NCBI RefSeq assembly: GCF_014645555.1 | Contig: NZ_BMLY01000001.1 | Span: 203,929 to 267,928, forward strand | Direction of reading: 5' to 3' | DNA length: 64,000 bases | DNA from: Silvimonas amylolytica | GTDB taxonomy: Bacteria > Pseudomonadota > Gammaproteobacteria > Burkholderiales > Chitinibacteraceae | Shown here: one piece after another, positions 10,599 through 20,499 of the stretch | Position numbering within the stretch: the first letter of the stretch is position 1 | How the letters are laid out: each line of letters starts with the position of its first letter | Program-made: the position numbers and the translations under genes | The notes under the pieces: generated by a model | Told to the model about the DNA's origin: nothing | The model's database searches: none | Seen by the model: the letters and a program-made list of their open reading frames with translations, nothing else

Positions 10599-12515
10599 AT
10601 GATCCGATCTCACTTGTTGTGCAGCCTGGCACTCATCGCAAGCCTGCTTGTCGGCCAAGCCCTGGCAGATGATGCGCCTACTGAAGTTGCCCGACTCAAC
10701 GACGCAGAAGGCAACGTAACCTTTGCGCCCGCTGGCAGCAATGACTGGGCATATGCCCCCATCAATCGCCCAATGACCACTGGTGACCAGCTCTGGGTTG
10801 ATCGTGGTGGCCGGGCCGAATTACACGCGGGCTCAACCGCTTTGCGTCTTGGCGACCAGACCAGCATGTCTTTTCTGGCACTGGACGACAACAACACCCA
10901 ATTAAAGGTTACCCAAGGCACGCTTGGTCTGCGGGTACGTTCCCTCTACAGCGGGCAGCGCATTGAAGTCGACACCCCAAATCTGGCCTTCACCATCAAC
11001 ACACCTGGCGACTACCGTCTGGACATCAACCCCAACGACAACACCACCAGGGTCACTGTGCGGCAGGGCAATGGCACCGCGCTGGGCAGTAATGGCAACA
11101 GTTTCAACCTGCATGACGGGGACCAGGTGAGCTGGGGTGGCACTGAACTGCAAGAGTTGTCTGCCACGGTCAATCCACCCCACGATCAGTTCGATCAGTG
11201 GGCACAGGGGCGCGACCGCCATGAAGACACCTCAATCAGCGCACGCTATGTGCCACGCGAAGTAACTGGCTACGAAAGTCTGGACGACAACGGCACTTGG
11301 CAAACTGTTGCCGACTACGGGCCGGTTTGGGTGCCGCGCACAACCATCGTCGGCTGGGCGCCATATCGCTTCGGCCATTGGGTATGGATTGCACCGTGGG
11401 GCTGGACATGGGTGGATGACGCACCGTGGGGGTTTGCACCATTCCACTATGGGCGCTGGGCCTATCTGGGCAGTAGTTGGTGCTGGGTTCCGGGCCGTCC
11501 AGTACCGCGTCCGGTCTATGCACCCGCCCTGGTCGCATTTGCCGGTGGCATTAACGCCTCGGTTCATATCACCATTGGTGGAGGGCCCGGCGTCGCCTGG
11601 CTACCGCTAGGCCCTGGCGAGGCATACCACCCAGCCTATGTCAGCAGCCCGACTTACATTACCAATATCAACCGGACAACGGTCATCAATAACGTAACGG
11701 TGAACAAAACGGTATACGTCAATCAGGCCGCGCCCAACGCCATCAATGGCATGGCAGCCAATAATTTTGTCCGCGGCCAACCCGTACAGGCTGCCGTAGC
11801 CAACTTCAAACCGCAGCAATTCACTCATGCGCAGTTCAACAATGCGCCGGGTGTAGCACCCGTCGCACAGAGCGTGATCGGCAACGCCAGGCCGGCACCG
11901 TCCGTGCATGACATCAATGTCAATCGGCCAGTCATCAGTACGCGCACGCCACCACAGCCGTTTGCCTCTCGTGACGACCTGGCCAACCGCTATGCCGCGC
12001 ACGCCGCCGTACCAGGTGCAGGCCCTGCGCTAGCGAGCCGTGCAAACACACCAGCAGCGCAGGTCAATATTGTGAAGGGCGGAGATGCCCGACCAACAAA
12101 TACCACACCAGCCCAGCCGCAGCGTGGTCAGCCGCAAGAGCAGCGTCCGGCGCCCGCACCAATCAATAACGTGCCACACCCGCCCACCAATCTGCACGAT
12201 CAACCGACCGTACAAAACCATCCAGTGGCAGCAGCGCAAGCGCACGAGCGCGGCAACCCGCTTCAACAACAAACAGAACAGTCGCGGCCGCAGGAACGCA
12301 CGCAGCAACCCCAGCAGTCCCAGCAGCCACAACCCCGGCAGCAAGACGACGCGCCTCGGCCACCCCAGGCAACAACCGGGCAGCCGACAGCCCATGAGAA
12401 CCGACCAACCCCGCAAACCAAACCCCAGCAAGGTCATGCCGAAGGCCACCACCAGCCCTCACAACAACATCGACCACCGCCCAAAGAAGAGACGCAACAA
12501 CACAAGGACCAATGA
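10599..12515 (+). CDS. Secreted FecR-domain / DUF6600 protein
   Basis: A 638-aa exported protein. A signal peptide (MIRSHLLCSLALIASLLVGQALA) is followed by a FecR-like beta domain (about 30-165) and a Trp/Tyr/Pro-rich DUF6600 block containing YVPREVTGYESLDDNGTW and PFHYGRWAY. The last 200 residues are a Pro/Gln/His-rich disordered tail. ATG 10599 is chosen because AGAGGA lies 8 bases before it and the signal peptide then begins cleanly; an upstream in-frame ATG at 10569 lacks this. Function is unknown; such proteins sit in the periplasm or envelope. The gene is convergent with the DMT transporter, with only 3 bases between the two stop codons. Confidence 0.88.
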   Translation: MIRSHLLCSLALIASLLVGQALADDAPTEVARLNDAEGNVTFAPAGSNDWAYAPINRPMTTGDQLWVDRGGRAELHAGSTALRLGDQTSMSFLALDDNNTQLKVTQGTLGLRVRSLYSGQRIEVDTPNLAFTINTPGDYRLDINPNDNTTRVTVRQGNGTALGSNGNSFNLHDGDQVSWGGTELQELSATVNPPHDQFDQWAQGRDRHEDTSISARYVPREVTGYESLDDNGTWQTVADYGPVWVPRTTIVGWAPYRFGHWVWIAPWGWTWVDDAPWGFAPFHYGRWAYLGSSWCWVPGRPVPRPVYAPALVAFAGGINASVHITIGGGPGVAWLPLGPGEAYHPAYVSSPTYITNINRTTVINNVTVNKTVYVNQAAPNAINGMAANNFVRGQPVQAAVANFKPQQFTHAQFNNAPGVAPVAQSVIGNARPAPSVHDINVNRPVISTRTPPQPFASRDDLANRYAAHAAVPGAGPALASRANTPAAQVNIVKGGDARPTNTTPAQPQRGQPQEQRPAPAPINNVPHPPTNLHDQPTVQNHPVAAAQAHERGNPLQQQTEQSRPQERTQQPQQSQQPQPRQQDDAPRPPQATTGQPTAHENRPTPQTKPQQGHAEGHHQPSQQHRPPPKEETQQHKDQ

Positions 12516-12518
12516 CGG

Positions 12519-13406
12519 TCATTCCGGCAGGACAGTTCGGCCCCTTACACGGGCCGAACCAAGCCAGACACCTGCCGCAGCAACCGCCATACCCAACCAC
12601 ATCAGCGCTGACACATCTTCACCAAAGACCAGCCAGGCGATCAGAGCAGTTGTTGGTGGCACCAGAAAAAACAGCCCTGACACCTGACCGGCTTCACCAT
12701 GGCGCAATAGCCACAGCAAAATGCCGATCGCGCCAATCGAAACAACTAGCGACACCCAAAGAAGGGCGAAGACAAAGGCGCCATTCCAGACAATGGCACC
12801 TGGCTCCGTGAGGGCGACCGGCACAAGAATCACCAAAGACACTGCATAATGCACAAAGGAAGTCGCCGTAACATCCACGCCAGCGCAGAATCGTTTTTGA
12901 TAAACCGTACCCAGACTGATGCTAAGTAGCGCCATGAGACAGAACGCCACACCAGCGACCGTAATCACGCCCTGACCCAACTTTCGCTCGACCACCAACA
13001 ACACACCGGCCACACCCAGCAGCAATCCAAACCACTGACGCAGATCACGCTTTTCATTCAGCACTGCACTCGCCGCCACACCAACCACGACAGGCTGCAA
13101 GCCGGCAATCAACGCCACCATGCCCGCAGAAAGTCCATGATGCATGGCCTCGAATACCCCGGCAAAATACCCGGTTTGCACCAGCAAGCCGGCAGCGATG
13201 ACGTGACGCAATACGCCACCCCGCGGCCATTGCACTCGCAGGAACGGGGCAGCCAGAGCCAGCAGTATCAGCACAAGCGCAAAACGCACCACCAGAAAAT
13301 GCATGGGTGGCGCCCATGGAATACCAAAGCGCGCTCCGACAAAACCGCTACACCAGAGCAATACAAACAAGGCGGGGGCAACACGGGCGAAACGATGCGT
13401 AGTCAC
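12519..13406 (-). CDS. EamA/DMT superfamily transporter
   Basis: A 295-aa inner-membrane protein with about ten hydrophobic helices arranged as two EamA repeats (first about 10-140, second about 150-285). It starts MTTHRFARVAPALFVLLWCSGFVGARFGI, typical of RhaT/EamA-type drug-metabolite exporters. Substrate cannot be told from sequence. The start codon is GTG, with only a weak SD; no better internal start was found. It lies downstream of adhE on the same strand but is separated by a terminator, so it probably has its own promoter in 13407-13511. Confidence 0.9.
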   Translation of the reverse strand: MTTHRFARVAPALFVLLWCSGFVGARFGIPWAPPMHFLVVRFALVLILLALAAPFLRVQWPRGGVLRHVIAAGLLVQTGYFAGVFEAMHHGLSAGMVALIAGLQPVVVGVAASAVLNEKRDLRQWFGLLLGVAGVLLVVERKLGQGVITVAGVAFCLMALLSISLGTVYQKRFCAGVDVTATSFVHYAVSLVILVPVALTEPGAIVWNGAFVFALLWVSLVVSIGAIGILLWLLRHGEAGQVSGLFFLVPPTTALIAWLVFGEDVSALMWLGMAVAAAGVWLGSARVRGRTVLPE

Positions 13407-13511
13407 GGTGCAGCAAAATCAACTGGTCGAGAGGGCGTTGATCGTACCCGCTCATTGCCCCACGTGCCGTACAGTCAGCGCCCGCACAGCAAAAAAGAAA
13501 CACCGGCCAAT

Positions 13512-13540
13512 AAAAAGCCCCGGCAACCCGGGGCTTTTTT
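13512..13540 (-). terminator. Rho-independent terminator after adhE
   Basis: On the minus strand GCCCCGG, loop GTTG, CCGGGGC, then TTTTTA. The plus strand also ends in a T run, so it could work in both directions. Confidence 0.88.
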
Positions 13541-13560
13541 CTTGCCAACAGCAAAACAAA

Positions 13561-16230
13561 TTATTTGGAAGCCGCCTTGGCAGAGGCTTGTGCCTTGGCA
13601 ACAACCTCTTCCACAACGACGTCACGCTCATAAGCTTCCACATATGGGCGGCCATAGTAGCTATCCAGCAGCACTTGCTTGAGTTCAGAGATCAGCGGAT
13701 ACCGAGGATTGGCGCCGGTACACTGATCATCAAATGCTTCTTCGGCCACTTCTTCCAGCTTGGACAGGAACAAGGCCTCCGGTACACCGGCAGCTTGAAT
13801 CGAAGCCGGGATACCCAATACACCCTTGAGTTCCTCGATCCAGGCGATCAGTGCCTCCACCTTTTCATCGTCGTTCTTGCCGGTAAAGCCCAGATGCTCG
13901 GCGATGTCGGCGTAACGGCACTTGGCCATCGGGCGATCATATTGACTGAACGCGGCTTGCTTGGTCGGGATATCCACCGAGTTATAACGCACCACATTAG
14001 AGATCAGCAGCGCGTTGGCCAAACCGTGGGCCAGACCAAATTCAGCACCAATCTTGTGAGCCATGGAGTGACAAACCCCCAGGAACGCGTTGGCAAAGGC
14101 AATACCGGCAATCGTCGCAGCATTGTGAACTTCTTCCCGCGCCTTCGGATCCTGTGCACCATTGGAGTACGCCGAAGGCAGATACTGCTTGAGCAGTTTC
14201 AGCGCTTGCAGACCTTGCGCATCCGAATACTCGTTTGCCATCACCGACACATACGCTTCCAGTGCGTGAGTCACGGCATCGATACCACCAAAAGCAGTCA
14301 GGCTCTTGGGCATATCCATGATCAGGTTGGCATCCACAATGGCCATATTCGGGGTGAGTTCGTAGTCGGCAATCGGGTACTTGATGCCGGTTTTCTCATC
14401 CGTCACCACAGCAAACGGCGTCACTTCAGAGCCGGTACCGGAGGTGGTCGGGATCGCTACAAGCTCGGCCTTGATCCCCATTTTCGGGAACTTGTAGATA
14501 CGCTTGCGGATATCCATAAAGCGCAGCGCCAGATCCTCGAAGTGGACTTCCGGGTGCTCGTACATCACCCACATGATCTTGGCCGCATCCATCGGGCTAC
14601 CACCACCCAATGCAATGATGACATCCGGCTTGAACACGTTCAGCGCATGAACACCCTTGCGGACCACTTCAAGCGTCGGGTCAGCTTCAACCTCATAAAA
14701 CACTTCAACTTCCATGCCCATCTGCTTGAGTGTGCGAATGGTTTCGTCGCAATGGCCATTATTGAAGAGATACGGGCCCGTCACGATCGATGCACGCTTT
14801 TTGCCAGCGAGGTCTTCCAGCGCAAAAGGCAAGCAACCACGACGGAAATAGATGCTCTTCGGGACCTTGTGCCACAGCATGTTCTCGGCTCTCTTGGCGA
14901 CGGTTTTCTTGTTGATCAAATGCTTGGGGCCGACGTTTTCAGAAATCGAGTTACCACCCCATGAACCACAACCGAGCGTCAGGGACGGCGCCAGCTTGAA
15001 GTTATACAAGTCACCGATACCGCCTTGAGACGAAGGTGTGTTGATCAAAATACGGGCGGTTTTCATCTTGTCGCCAAAGTATTTGATCCGTTCTTCCTGT
15101 AAATCCTGATCGGTATACAGGGCAGAGGTGTGTCCGATGCCGCCCAGCGCTACAAGCGCTTCGGCTTTTTCAACCGCATCGTGGAAATCTTTGGCGCGAT
15201 ACATAGCCAGCGTCGGCGAGAGTTTTTCGTGTGCAAAGGCCTCTTCTTCGCCCACGGACGCCACTTCACCAATCAGCACCTTGGTGTATGGCGGCACTTT
15301 GACCCCGGCCATCTCTGCAATCTTCACTGCAGACTGGCCGACGATCCCGGCATTCAGACCGCCGTCAATCAAGATGACTTTGCGGACCGCTTCGGTTTCT
15401 TTCTTGTTGAGGATATAACCGCCGGATTTGGCAAAGCGGTCACGTGCAGCATCGTAGACTTCATCCACAATGATGACGGACTGTTCAGAAGCGCAGACCA
15501 CCCCGTTATCGAACGTCTTGGACATCAAAATGGAGGCCACCATCCGCTTGATGTCGGCGGTTTCATCGACCACCACTGGCGTATTGCCTGCGCCCACGCC
15601 AATAGCAGGTTTGCCGGATGAATAAGCAGCACGCACCATGCCCGGGCCACCCGTGGCCAGGATCAGGTTCACGTCTTTGTGATGCATCAGCGCGTTGGAC
15701 AACTCCACGGACGGCGCATCGATCCAGCCGATAATGTCTTTCGGCGCACCAGCGGCGACCGCGGCTTCCAGCACCAGTCGGGCAGCTTCACACGTGGCTT
15801 TTTTGGCGCGCGGGTGAGGGCTGAAGATAATGCCGTTACGTGTCTTGAGGGAAATCAGCGCCTTGAAAATGGCGGTGGAGGTCGGGTTGGTGGTGGGCAC
15901 AATCCCGCAGATAATGCCGATCGGCTCTGCAATGGTCATGGTGCCGTACACATCATCTACAGACAGTACGCCGCAGGTTTTTTCGTCCTTGTAAGCGTTG
16001 TAGATGTACTCGGAGGCGAAATGGTTCTTGATTACCTTGTCTTCCAGCACACCCATACCCGTTTCCGTGACGGCCATGCGGGCCAGCGGGATGCGGGCAT
16101 CGGCGATCGCCAGTGCGGCACTGCGGAAGATTTCGTCTACCTGTTCTTGCGAATAGGTAGCAAACTTCTGCTGAGCTTTCTTGACCCGCGCGACCAGTGC
16201 ATCAAGTTCCTGAATGTTGGTTACAGCCAT
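13561..16230 (-). CDS. adhE: Bifunctional aldehyde-alcohol dehydrogenase AdhE
   Basis: Reduces acetyl-CoA to acetaldehyde and then ethanol, using two NADH, in mixed-acid fermentation; AdhE forms cytosolic spirosomes. The 889-aa length fits the family (E. coli 891). The N-terminal ALDH half has the catalytic Cys246 in FDNGVVCASEQS; the C-terminal iron-dependent ADH half has GGGSPMDAAKIMW and the metal-ligand region HALEAYVSV with CHSMAHKIGAEFGLAHG. ATG 16230 is chosen over an upstream in-frame ATG (16320) because it follows a strong AAGGAGG and matches the E. coli N-terminus MAVTN. It indicates a fermentative capacity. Regulation by Rex or FNR is likely from the family, but I found no clear site. 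Confidence 0.97.
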   Translation of the reverse strand: MAVTNIQELDALVARVKKAQQKFATYSQEQVDEIFRSAALAIADARIPLARMAVTETGMGVLEDKVIKNHFASEYIYNAYKDEKTCGVLSVDDVYGTMTIAEPIGIICGIVPTTNPTSTAIFKALISLKTRNGIIFSPHPRAKKATCEAARLVLEAAVAAGAPKDIIGWIDAPSVELSNALMHHKDVNLILATGGPGMVRAAYSSGKPAIGVGAGNTPVVVDETADIKRMVASILMSKTFDNGVVCASEQSVIIVDEVYDAARDRFAKSGGYILNKKETEAVRKVILIDGGLNAGIVGQSAVKIAEMAGVKVPPYTKVLIGEVASVGEEEAFAHEKLSPTLAMYRAKDFHDAVEKAEALVALGGIGHTSALYTDQDLQEERIKYFGDKMKTARILINTPSSQGGIGDLYNFKLAPSLTLGCGSWGGNSISENVGPKHLINKKTVAKRAENMLWHKVPKSIYFRRGCLPFALEDLAGKKRASIVTGPYLFNNGHCDETIRTLKQMGMEVEVFYEVEADPTLEVVRKGVHALNVFKPDVIIALGGGSPMDAAKIMWVMYEHPEVHFEDLALRFMDIRKRIYKFPKMGIKAELVAIPTTSGTGSEVTPFAVVTDEKTGIKYPIADYELTPNMAIVDANLIMDMPKSLTAFGGIDAVTHALEAYVSVMANEYSDAQGLQALKLLKQYLPSAYSNGAQDPKAREEVHNAATIAGIAFANAFLGVCHSMAHKIGAEFGLAHGLANALLISNVVRYNSVDIPTKQAAFSQYDRPMAKCRYADIAEHLGFTGKNDDEKVEALIAWIEELKGVLGIPASIQAAGVPEALFLSKLEEVAEEAFDDQCTGANPRYPLISELKQVLLDSYYGRPYVEAYERDVVVEEVVAKAQASAKAASK

Positions 16231-16676
16231 TGTGAACCTCCTTGAATGAATTCCCTTTGCAGCACTTGCAGCTATGGTGCGCTTTATGCAAAAAGCATGC
16301 TGCCAACTATTTACCGGCATCCATATTGAATAGTTGCATCAGGCCTAAACAGCCAGTTCCGGGCGATAAATAGTCATTTCGGCGTATACGATATCGTCAT
16401 TGCGCATCGCAAAATTTGATCTGTCTCAGTACTTGATCAACTTACGAGAAAGAACTAAATATCCACAGCGCGGTAAGACACACCTGGTCATATACTGGAA
16501 AATTTTTCAGGAAAAACACGGGTACGGCAGGTTTGCCGAAAGTCGTGCAGACAGCACGGGCAAGGCGGGAAAGAGGCGGGATTGTGGATGAGTATTGGCG
16601 CAATTTTGTAATAAAACAACGCTAAAAATGCCGTAGTCACAGCGAGTTTTGTTTCATTTTTCTCAAGCAAGGCATG
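16231..16676. other. adhE upstream region
   Basis: About 445 bases between the adhE start and the end of the paoC-like gene on the same strand. It should hold the adhE promoter and leader. A 7-base inverted repeat AACTATT (16305-16311) / AATAGTT (16329-16335) and an ATGC-AAAAA-GCAT hairpin are visible. No gene, clear Rex site or FNR site was seen. Confidence 0.45.
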
Positions 16677-18884
16677 TCAGGCTTGCGCAGGCAAATGAGG
16701 GAGTAGCTTGTCGAGCGTCACTGGATAGTCCCGAACCCTTACACCGCAGGCGTTGTAAACGGCATTCGCCACAGCCGCGCCAGCCCCGCAAATACCGAGT
16801 TCACCAATACCTTTGATCTTGAGCGGATTCGCCTTGTCATCCACCTCGGGCAAGAACACAACCTCCAGTGGAGGTACATCCGCATGAGCCGGGACGTGAT
16901 ACTGCGCCAGGTCATGATTGCTGAAAACGCCCGTCTGAAGATCTGGCGCAGCATCTTCCATCAAAGCCGCGCCAATACCGAAAGTCATGCCACCCAAGGC
17001 CTGCGAACGCGCGGTCTTTTCGTTCAGGATACGGCCCGCCGCAAATACCGACAGCATGCGCCGAACGCGAATTTCACCAGTGTCCGTATCGACGCCGACC
17101 TCAACAAAATGAGCCCCAAAGGCATGCTGGGAGAACGCCTTGCCCGTTTCTCCCGGGCCGATGTCGCCGGTCGCCTCGACACCTTCCGCCCCCGCCAACG
17201 ATGCCAGACTACGGCTTTGCCCCGCGTCACTGACCATGCCATTGGCGAAAATCGCTTTGTCCGGGTCATAGCCGGCCAGGGCAATCAGCTTCTGCCGCAA
17301 CGCCTCGCAGGCTTCAAATGCGGCGGAACCGCCACTTGCAGCGCCAAATGATCCACCTGAACCCGCCGCAGCAGGAAACTCCGTATCGCCCAGCAGCATC
17401 TTCACGCGATGCGGCGGAACGCCCAGCATTTCTGCCGCGATCTGGGTAAAAACGGTGTAGCTACCCGTACCAATATCGGTCATCGCCATTTTCACGGTAA
17501 CCACGCCATCTGCATCGATGCGAGCAAGAGCGTGAGAAGGGCGCAAAAAATTACTACGGATTGCTGCCGCCATGCCCAGCCCGACCAGCCAACGGCCGTC
17601 CCGCACCTGACCGGGTTTGACCTTGCGCCGATCCCAGCCAAATCTGCGCGCACCCTCATCCATGCACGGAATCAGTTGTCGCACGGAATAAGGCACGTGC
17701 CGCTCAGGGTCTTGCGTCGGCTCATTGCGACGTCGCAATTCAACGGGATCAAGACCGAGTTTTTCTGCCAGTTCGTCCATGGCGCATTCCAGCGCCAGCA
17801 AACCGACCGCCTCGCCGGGCGCTCGCATGGCGGCGGCGACCGGCAAATCCAGCGTCGAGAGTCGGTGCGCGGTTTTGCGATCAGGTGCGGCATACAGTGC
17901 ACGCGTTTGTGTTGCAGCAGCTTCGTAGCTATTTTCGCCTTCCGTATTGCCACTCCAGCTTTCATGCGCAATGGCCAGTAAATGGCCATGTTGATCAGCC
18001 GCCAGCCGCACCCGCTGGATCGTCGCCGAGCGGTGCGTCGTAACATGAAAAACCTGTTGTCGCGTTAGTGCCAGCTTCACGGGTCTTTGCAGGCGTCGCG
18101 CAGCGGTAGCCGCCAGAATGGCATCGGCCTGCACCTGCAACTTCGCACCAAAGCCGCCGCCGATATAACGACTTACTACTCGCACCTGGCTTGGGTCGAC
18201 CAGGAAAGTGTGCGCGATGGTTGCTTGCGCCTGGGTCAGCATCTGATTGGACGTATACAGGGTGAGCTGATCACCATGCCAGACCGCCAGCGTGGCATGC
18301 GGCTCCATCATGGCGTGAGACTGATGCGGCGTGGTCCAGGTCTGATCGACCCGCACCGGCGCACCGGCAAAAGCCTGATCAAAGTCTCCCAGCGTCGAAT
18401 CAGGCGGCTGCAAGCCGGGGCGGGGCATGCGTGCGGCAGGGCGGGCCGCTGCCAGATCATAGACACCGTGCACCGGCTCATAATCCACTTGCACCAGCGC
18501 AGCGCCAGCACGGGCAGCCTCGAAGCTTTCCGCTACAACCAGTGCCACTGGCTGGCCAAAATGCAGAATTTTGTCATCCACCAATTGTGGCGCGGCGCCC
18601 ACCTCTTTTTTGCCTTGCTGCGGCATATCTCGCCAGGTCATCACCAGCTTCACGCCTGACAAACGTTCGGCGGCGCGGCTATCAATATTGCGGATGCGCC
18701 CCTTGCCCGTAGTAGATGTCACGACGAAACCATACAAGGGCGGGCCTGCCTCGGTGTACTCATAGGCATAAGTCGCCTGACCAGTCACCTTGAGATGACC
18801 ATCAACGCGATCCAGCGGCTTGCCAATCAACCCCTGGCGGTTATCGTCAATCGGGTTGCGGCCGGCAGGACTGGACATTTGCAT
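16677..18884 (-). CDS. paoC: Aldehyde oxidase, molybdenum cofactor-binding subunit
   Basis: Large subunit of a PaoABC-type (xanthine oxidase family) aldehyde oxidoreductase that oxidises aldehydes to acids at a molybdopterin-cytosine-dinucleotide site. At 735 aa it matches E. coli PaoC (732). Visible features are the N-terminal GKPLDRVDGHLKVTGQATYAYE, the Moco-binding YIGGGFGAKLQ and GSGGSFGAASGGSAAFE, and the catalytic Glu in GIGELGICGAG (about residue 695). The start has GGGAG 6 bases upstream. It is the last gene of a five-gene operon (xdhC-mocA-paoA-paoB-paoC), 14 bases after paoB. Physiological substrate is unknown; aromatic aldehyde detoxification is the E. coli precedent. Confidence 0.93.
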   Translation of the reverse strand: MQMSSPAGRNPIDDNRQGLIGKPLDRVDGHLKVTGQATYAYEYTEAGPPLYGFVVTSTTGKGRIRNIDSRAAERLSGVKLVMTWRDMPQQGKKEVGAAPQLVDDKILHFGQPVALVVAESFEAARAGAALVQVDYEPVHGVYDLAAARPAARMPRPGLQPPDSTLGDFDQAFAGAPVRVDQTWTTPHQSHAMMEPHATLAVWHGDQLTLYTSNQMLTQAQATIAHTFLVDPSQVRVVSRYIGGGFGAKLQVQADAILAATAARRLQRPVKLALTRQQVFHVTTHRSATIQRVRLAADQHGHLLAIAHESWSGNTEGENSYEAAATQTRALYAAPDRKTAHRLSTLDLPVAAAMRAPGEAVGLLALECAMDELAEKLGLDPVELRRRNEPTQDPERHVPYSVRQLIPCMDEGARRFGWDRRKVKPGQVRDGRWLVGLGMAAAIRSNFLRPSHALARIDADGVVTVKMAMTDIGTGSYTVFTQIAAEMLGVPPHRVKMLLGDTEFPAAAGSGGSFGAASGGSAAFEACEALRQKLIALAGYDPDKAIFANGMVSDAGQSRSLASLAGAEGVEATGDIGPGETGKAFSQHAFGAHFVEVGVDTDTGEIRVRRMLSVFAAGRILNEKTARSQALGGMTFGIGAALMEDAAPDLQTGVFSNHDLAQYHVPAHADVPPLEVVFLPEVDDKANPLKIKGIGELGICGAGAAVANAVYNACGVRVRDYPVTLDKLLPHLPAQA

Positions 18885-18898
18885 GATGGGCTCCCGAC

Positions 18899-19855
18899 TC
18901 AGACCTGGGTCAATACCGCATGCAACGTGCGGCGTGCGAGATCAATCTTGAAATCATTGCCGCCGTGGCCTTGCGCACCGGCAAGCAGCGCATCTGCAGC
19001 CTGATGGATATCGCCGCCTGACAGCGCTTGTTCGGCCGCTGCGACGCGCCATGGCTTGGGCGCAACCCCGCCCAATGCAAACTTCGCCGAAGCAATCTGG
19101 CCGTTCTGTTTATCGACAATTGCGGCGACTGCCACCAGCGCAAACGCATAAGACGCACGATCACGCACTTTGCGATAGATCTGCACGCCTTTCACGGGTG
19201 GCGGCAGCACCACACTGGTGATCAATTCGCCGGGCACCAGATTATGGTCCTGCTGCGGAGTATTACCTGGCAGGCGATGAAAGTCCGCAATCGGGATCAC
19301 CCGACGCTGGCCATCGGCATTGATCGTTTCGACTTGCGCGTCCAGCACACGCATGGCGACAGCCATATCCGAGGGATGCACGGCAATACATTGCTCGCTA
19401 CCGCCCAGTACGGCATTCATCCGGTTTTGGCCATTCAGGGCGGCACAGCCGGAGCCTGGCTCGCGTTTGTTACAGGGCAAGCCAGGCGTATAGAAGTAAT
19501 TGCAGCGCGTACGTTGCAACAGATTGCCACCGGTCGTGGCCATATTGCGCAGTTGCCCGGACGCCCCGGCCAGCAGCGCCCGGCTGAGTACCGCGTAATC
19601 ACGCCGGATCCGCATATCGGCAGCCAGATCACTGTTACGCACCATGGCGCCAATGCGCACACCACCTTCCTGCGTCGCTTCAATCTGGTTTAGCGGCAAG
19701 CGGGACACATCAACGAGATGCACCGGCTTTTCGATCTGCAATTTCATCAGATCAAGCAAGTTGGTGCCGCCCGCAATAAAGCGGGCACCTGGTTGCGCTG
19801 CAGCGCGGGCAGCAGCAGCGGGGTCGGCAGCGCGCTCATAGGTAAAGGGGGTCAT
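18899..19855 (-). CDS. paoB: Aldehyde oxidase, FAD and 4Fe-4S subunit
   Basis: Medium subunit that passes electrons between the molybdenum subunit and acceptor through FAD. It is 318 aa, as in E. coli PaoB, and aligns by eye along its length. FAD motifs are [14 protein letters not shown] (about 27-40) and [18 protein letters not shown] (98-115). The four Cys that mark the unusual extra 4Fe-4S cluster of PaoB are present (C118, C128, C137, C156), placing it in the PaoB rather than generic XdhB group. Its ATG overlaps the paoA stop by 4 bases, suggesting translational coupling. Confidence 0.94.
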   Translation of the reverse strand: MTPFTYERAADPAAAARAAAQPGARFIAGGTNLLDLMKLQIEKPVHLVDVSRLPLNQIEATQEGGVRIGAMVRNSDLAADMRIRRDYAVLSRALLAGASGQLRNMATTGGNLLQRTRCNYFYTPGLPCNKREPGSGCAALNGQNRMNAVLGGSEQCIAVHPSDMAVAMRVLDAQVETINADGQRRVIPIADFHRLPGNTPQQDHNLVPGELITSVVLPPPVKGVQIYRKVRDRASYAFALVAVAAIVDKQNGQIASAKFALGGVAPKPWRVAAAEQALSGGDIHQAADALLAGAQGHGGNDFKIDLARRTLHAVLTQV

Positions 19856-20499
19856 CCAGCGCCTCCTGCCACTTCCTGAATCGCCGCAACAATATTTGGA
19901 TAGGCTGAGCAGCGGCAGATATTGCCACTCATGCGTTCGCGCACTTCGGCATCGCTCAAGACCGTACCCGCAACGAGATCCGCAGAGACGTGGCTTGGCA
20001 TGCCGGCGCGCACCTCAGCCAGCATGCCCACTGCCGAGCAAATCTGACCACAGGTGCAATAACCACACTGAAAGCCATCATGCCTGATAAAAGCCGCTTG
20101 CAACGGATGCAATTGCCCGCCGTGCGCCAATCCTTCAATCGTGGTGATTTCATCACCGTCATGCATGATGGCCAATGCCAGACAACTATTGATACGCCGT
20201 CCGTTCACCAGCACTGTACAGGCGCCACACTGGCCGTGGTCACACCCTTTTTTTGTGCCAGTCAAATGCAGATGCTCTCGCAACAAATCCAGCAGTGTAG
20301 TGCGGGTATCGACGGTGGCATCCATACGATGCCCGTTGATGACAAAACGGGCAGGGCGCGTTGGGGGCGGGGCGATCGGCACGCGCTGGTCGGCTGCCAA
20401 CGCATTCACGGAGACCGGAACACCCAGGGACGCCAGCGCCGCACTGGCTTTGAGTAGATTGCGGCGAACCGGATCAGCCGGACGATCTGGCTGGTTCAT
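19852..20499 (-). CDS. paoA: Aldehyde oxidase, 2Fe-2S subunit with Tat signal
   Basis: Small electron-transfer subunit with two 2Fe-2S clusters. Plant-type cluster Cys are C86, C91, C94 and C106 ([16 protein letters not shown]); the second cluster uses QCGYCTCGQ and [12 protein letters not shown]. The N-terminus has a twin-arginine-like segment ([16 protein letters not shown]), so the folded complex is probably exported to the periplasm, as for E. coli PaoABC. An upstream ATG at 20517 exists, but ATG 20499 gives an exact ATGA overlap with the mocA stop, the same arrangement seen twice more in this operon, so it is preferred; the SD is poor for both. Confidence 0.93.
   Translation of the reverse strand: MNQPDRPADPVRRNLLKASAALASLGVPVSVNALAADQRVPIAPPPTRPARFVINGHRMDATVDTRTTLLDLLREHLHLTGTKKGCDHGQCGACTVLVNGRRINSCLALAIMHDGDEITTIEGLAHGGQLHPLQAAFIRHDGFQCGYCTCGQICSAVGMLAEVRAGMPSHVSADLVAGTVLSDAEVRERMSGNICRCSAYPNIVAAIQEVAGGAG

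Noticed and set aside
12505..12527. Palindrome AATGACGGTCATT as an operator
   Set aside because: It spans the two convergent stop codons of neighbouring genes, so it is better explained by the stop codons themselves (TGA/TCA).
13303..14964. A 553-codon plus-strand open frame
   Set aside because: It is antisense to adhE, whose identity is certain; the translation is rich in His, Arg and Gln as expected of a shadow frame.
16430..16442. TTGATCAA upstream of adhE as an FNR site
   Set aside because: The FNR consensus needs four bases between TTGAT and ATCAA; here the halves are fused, and it is far from the start codon.
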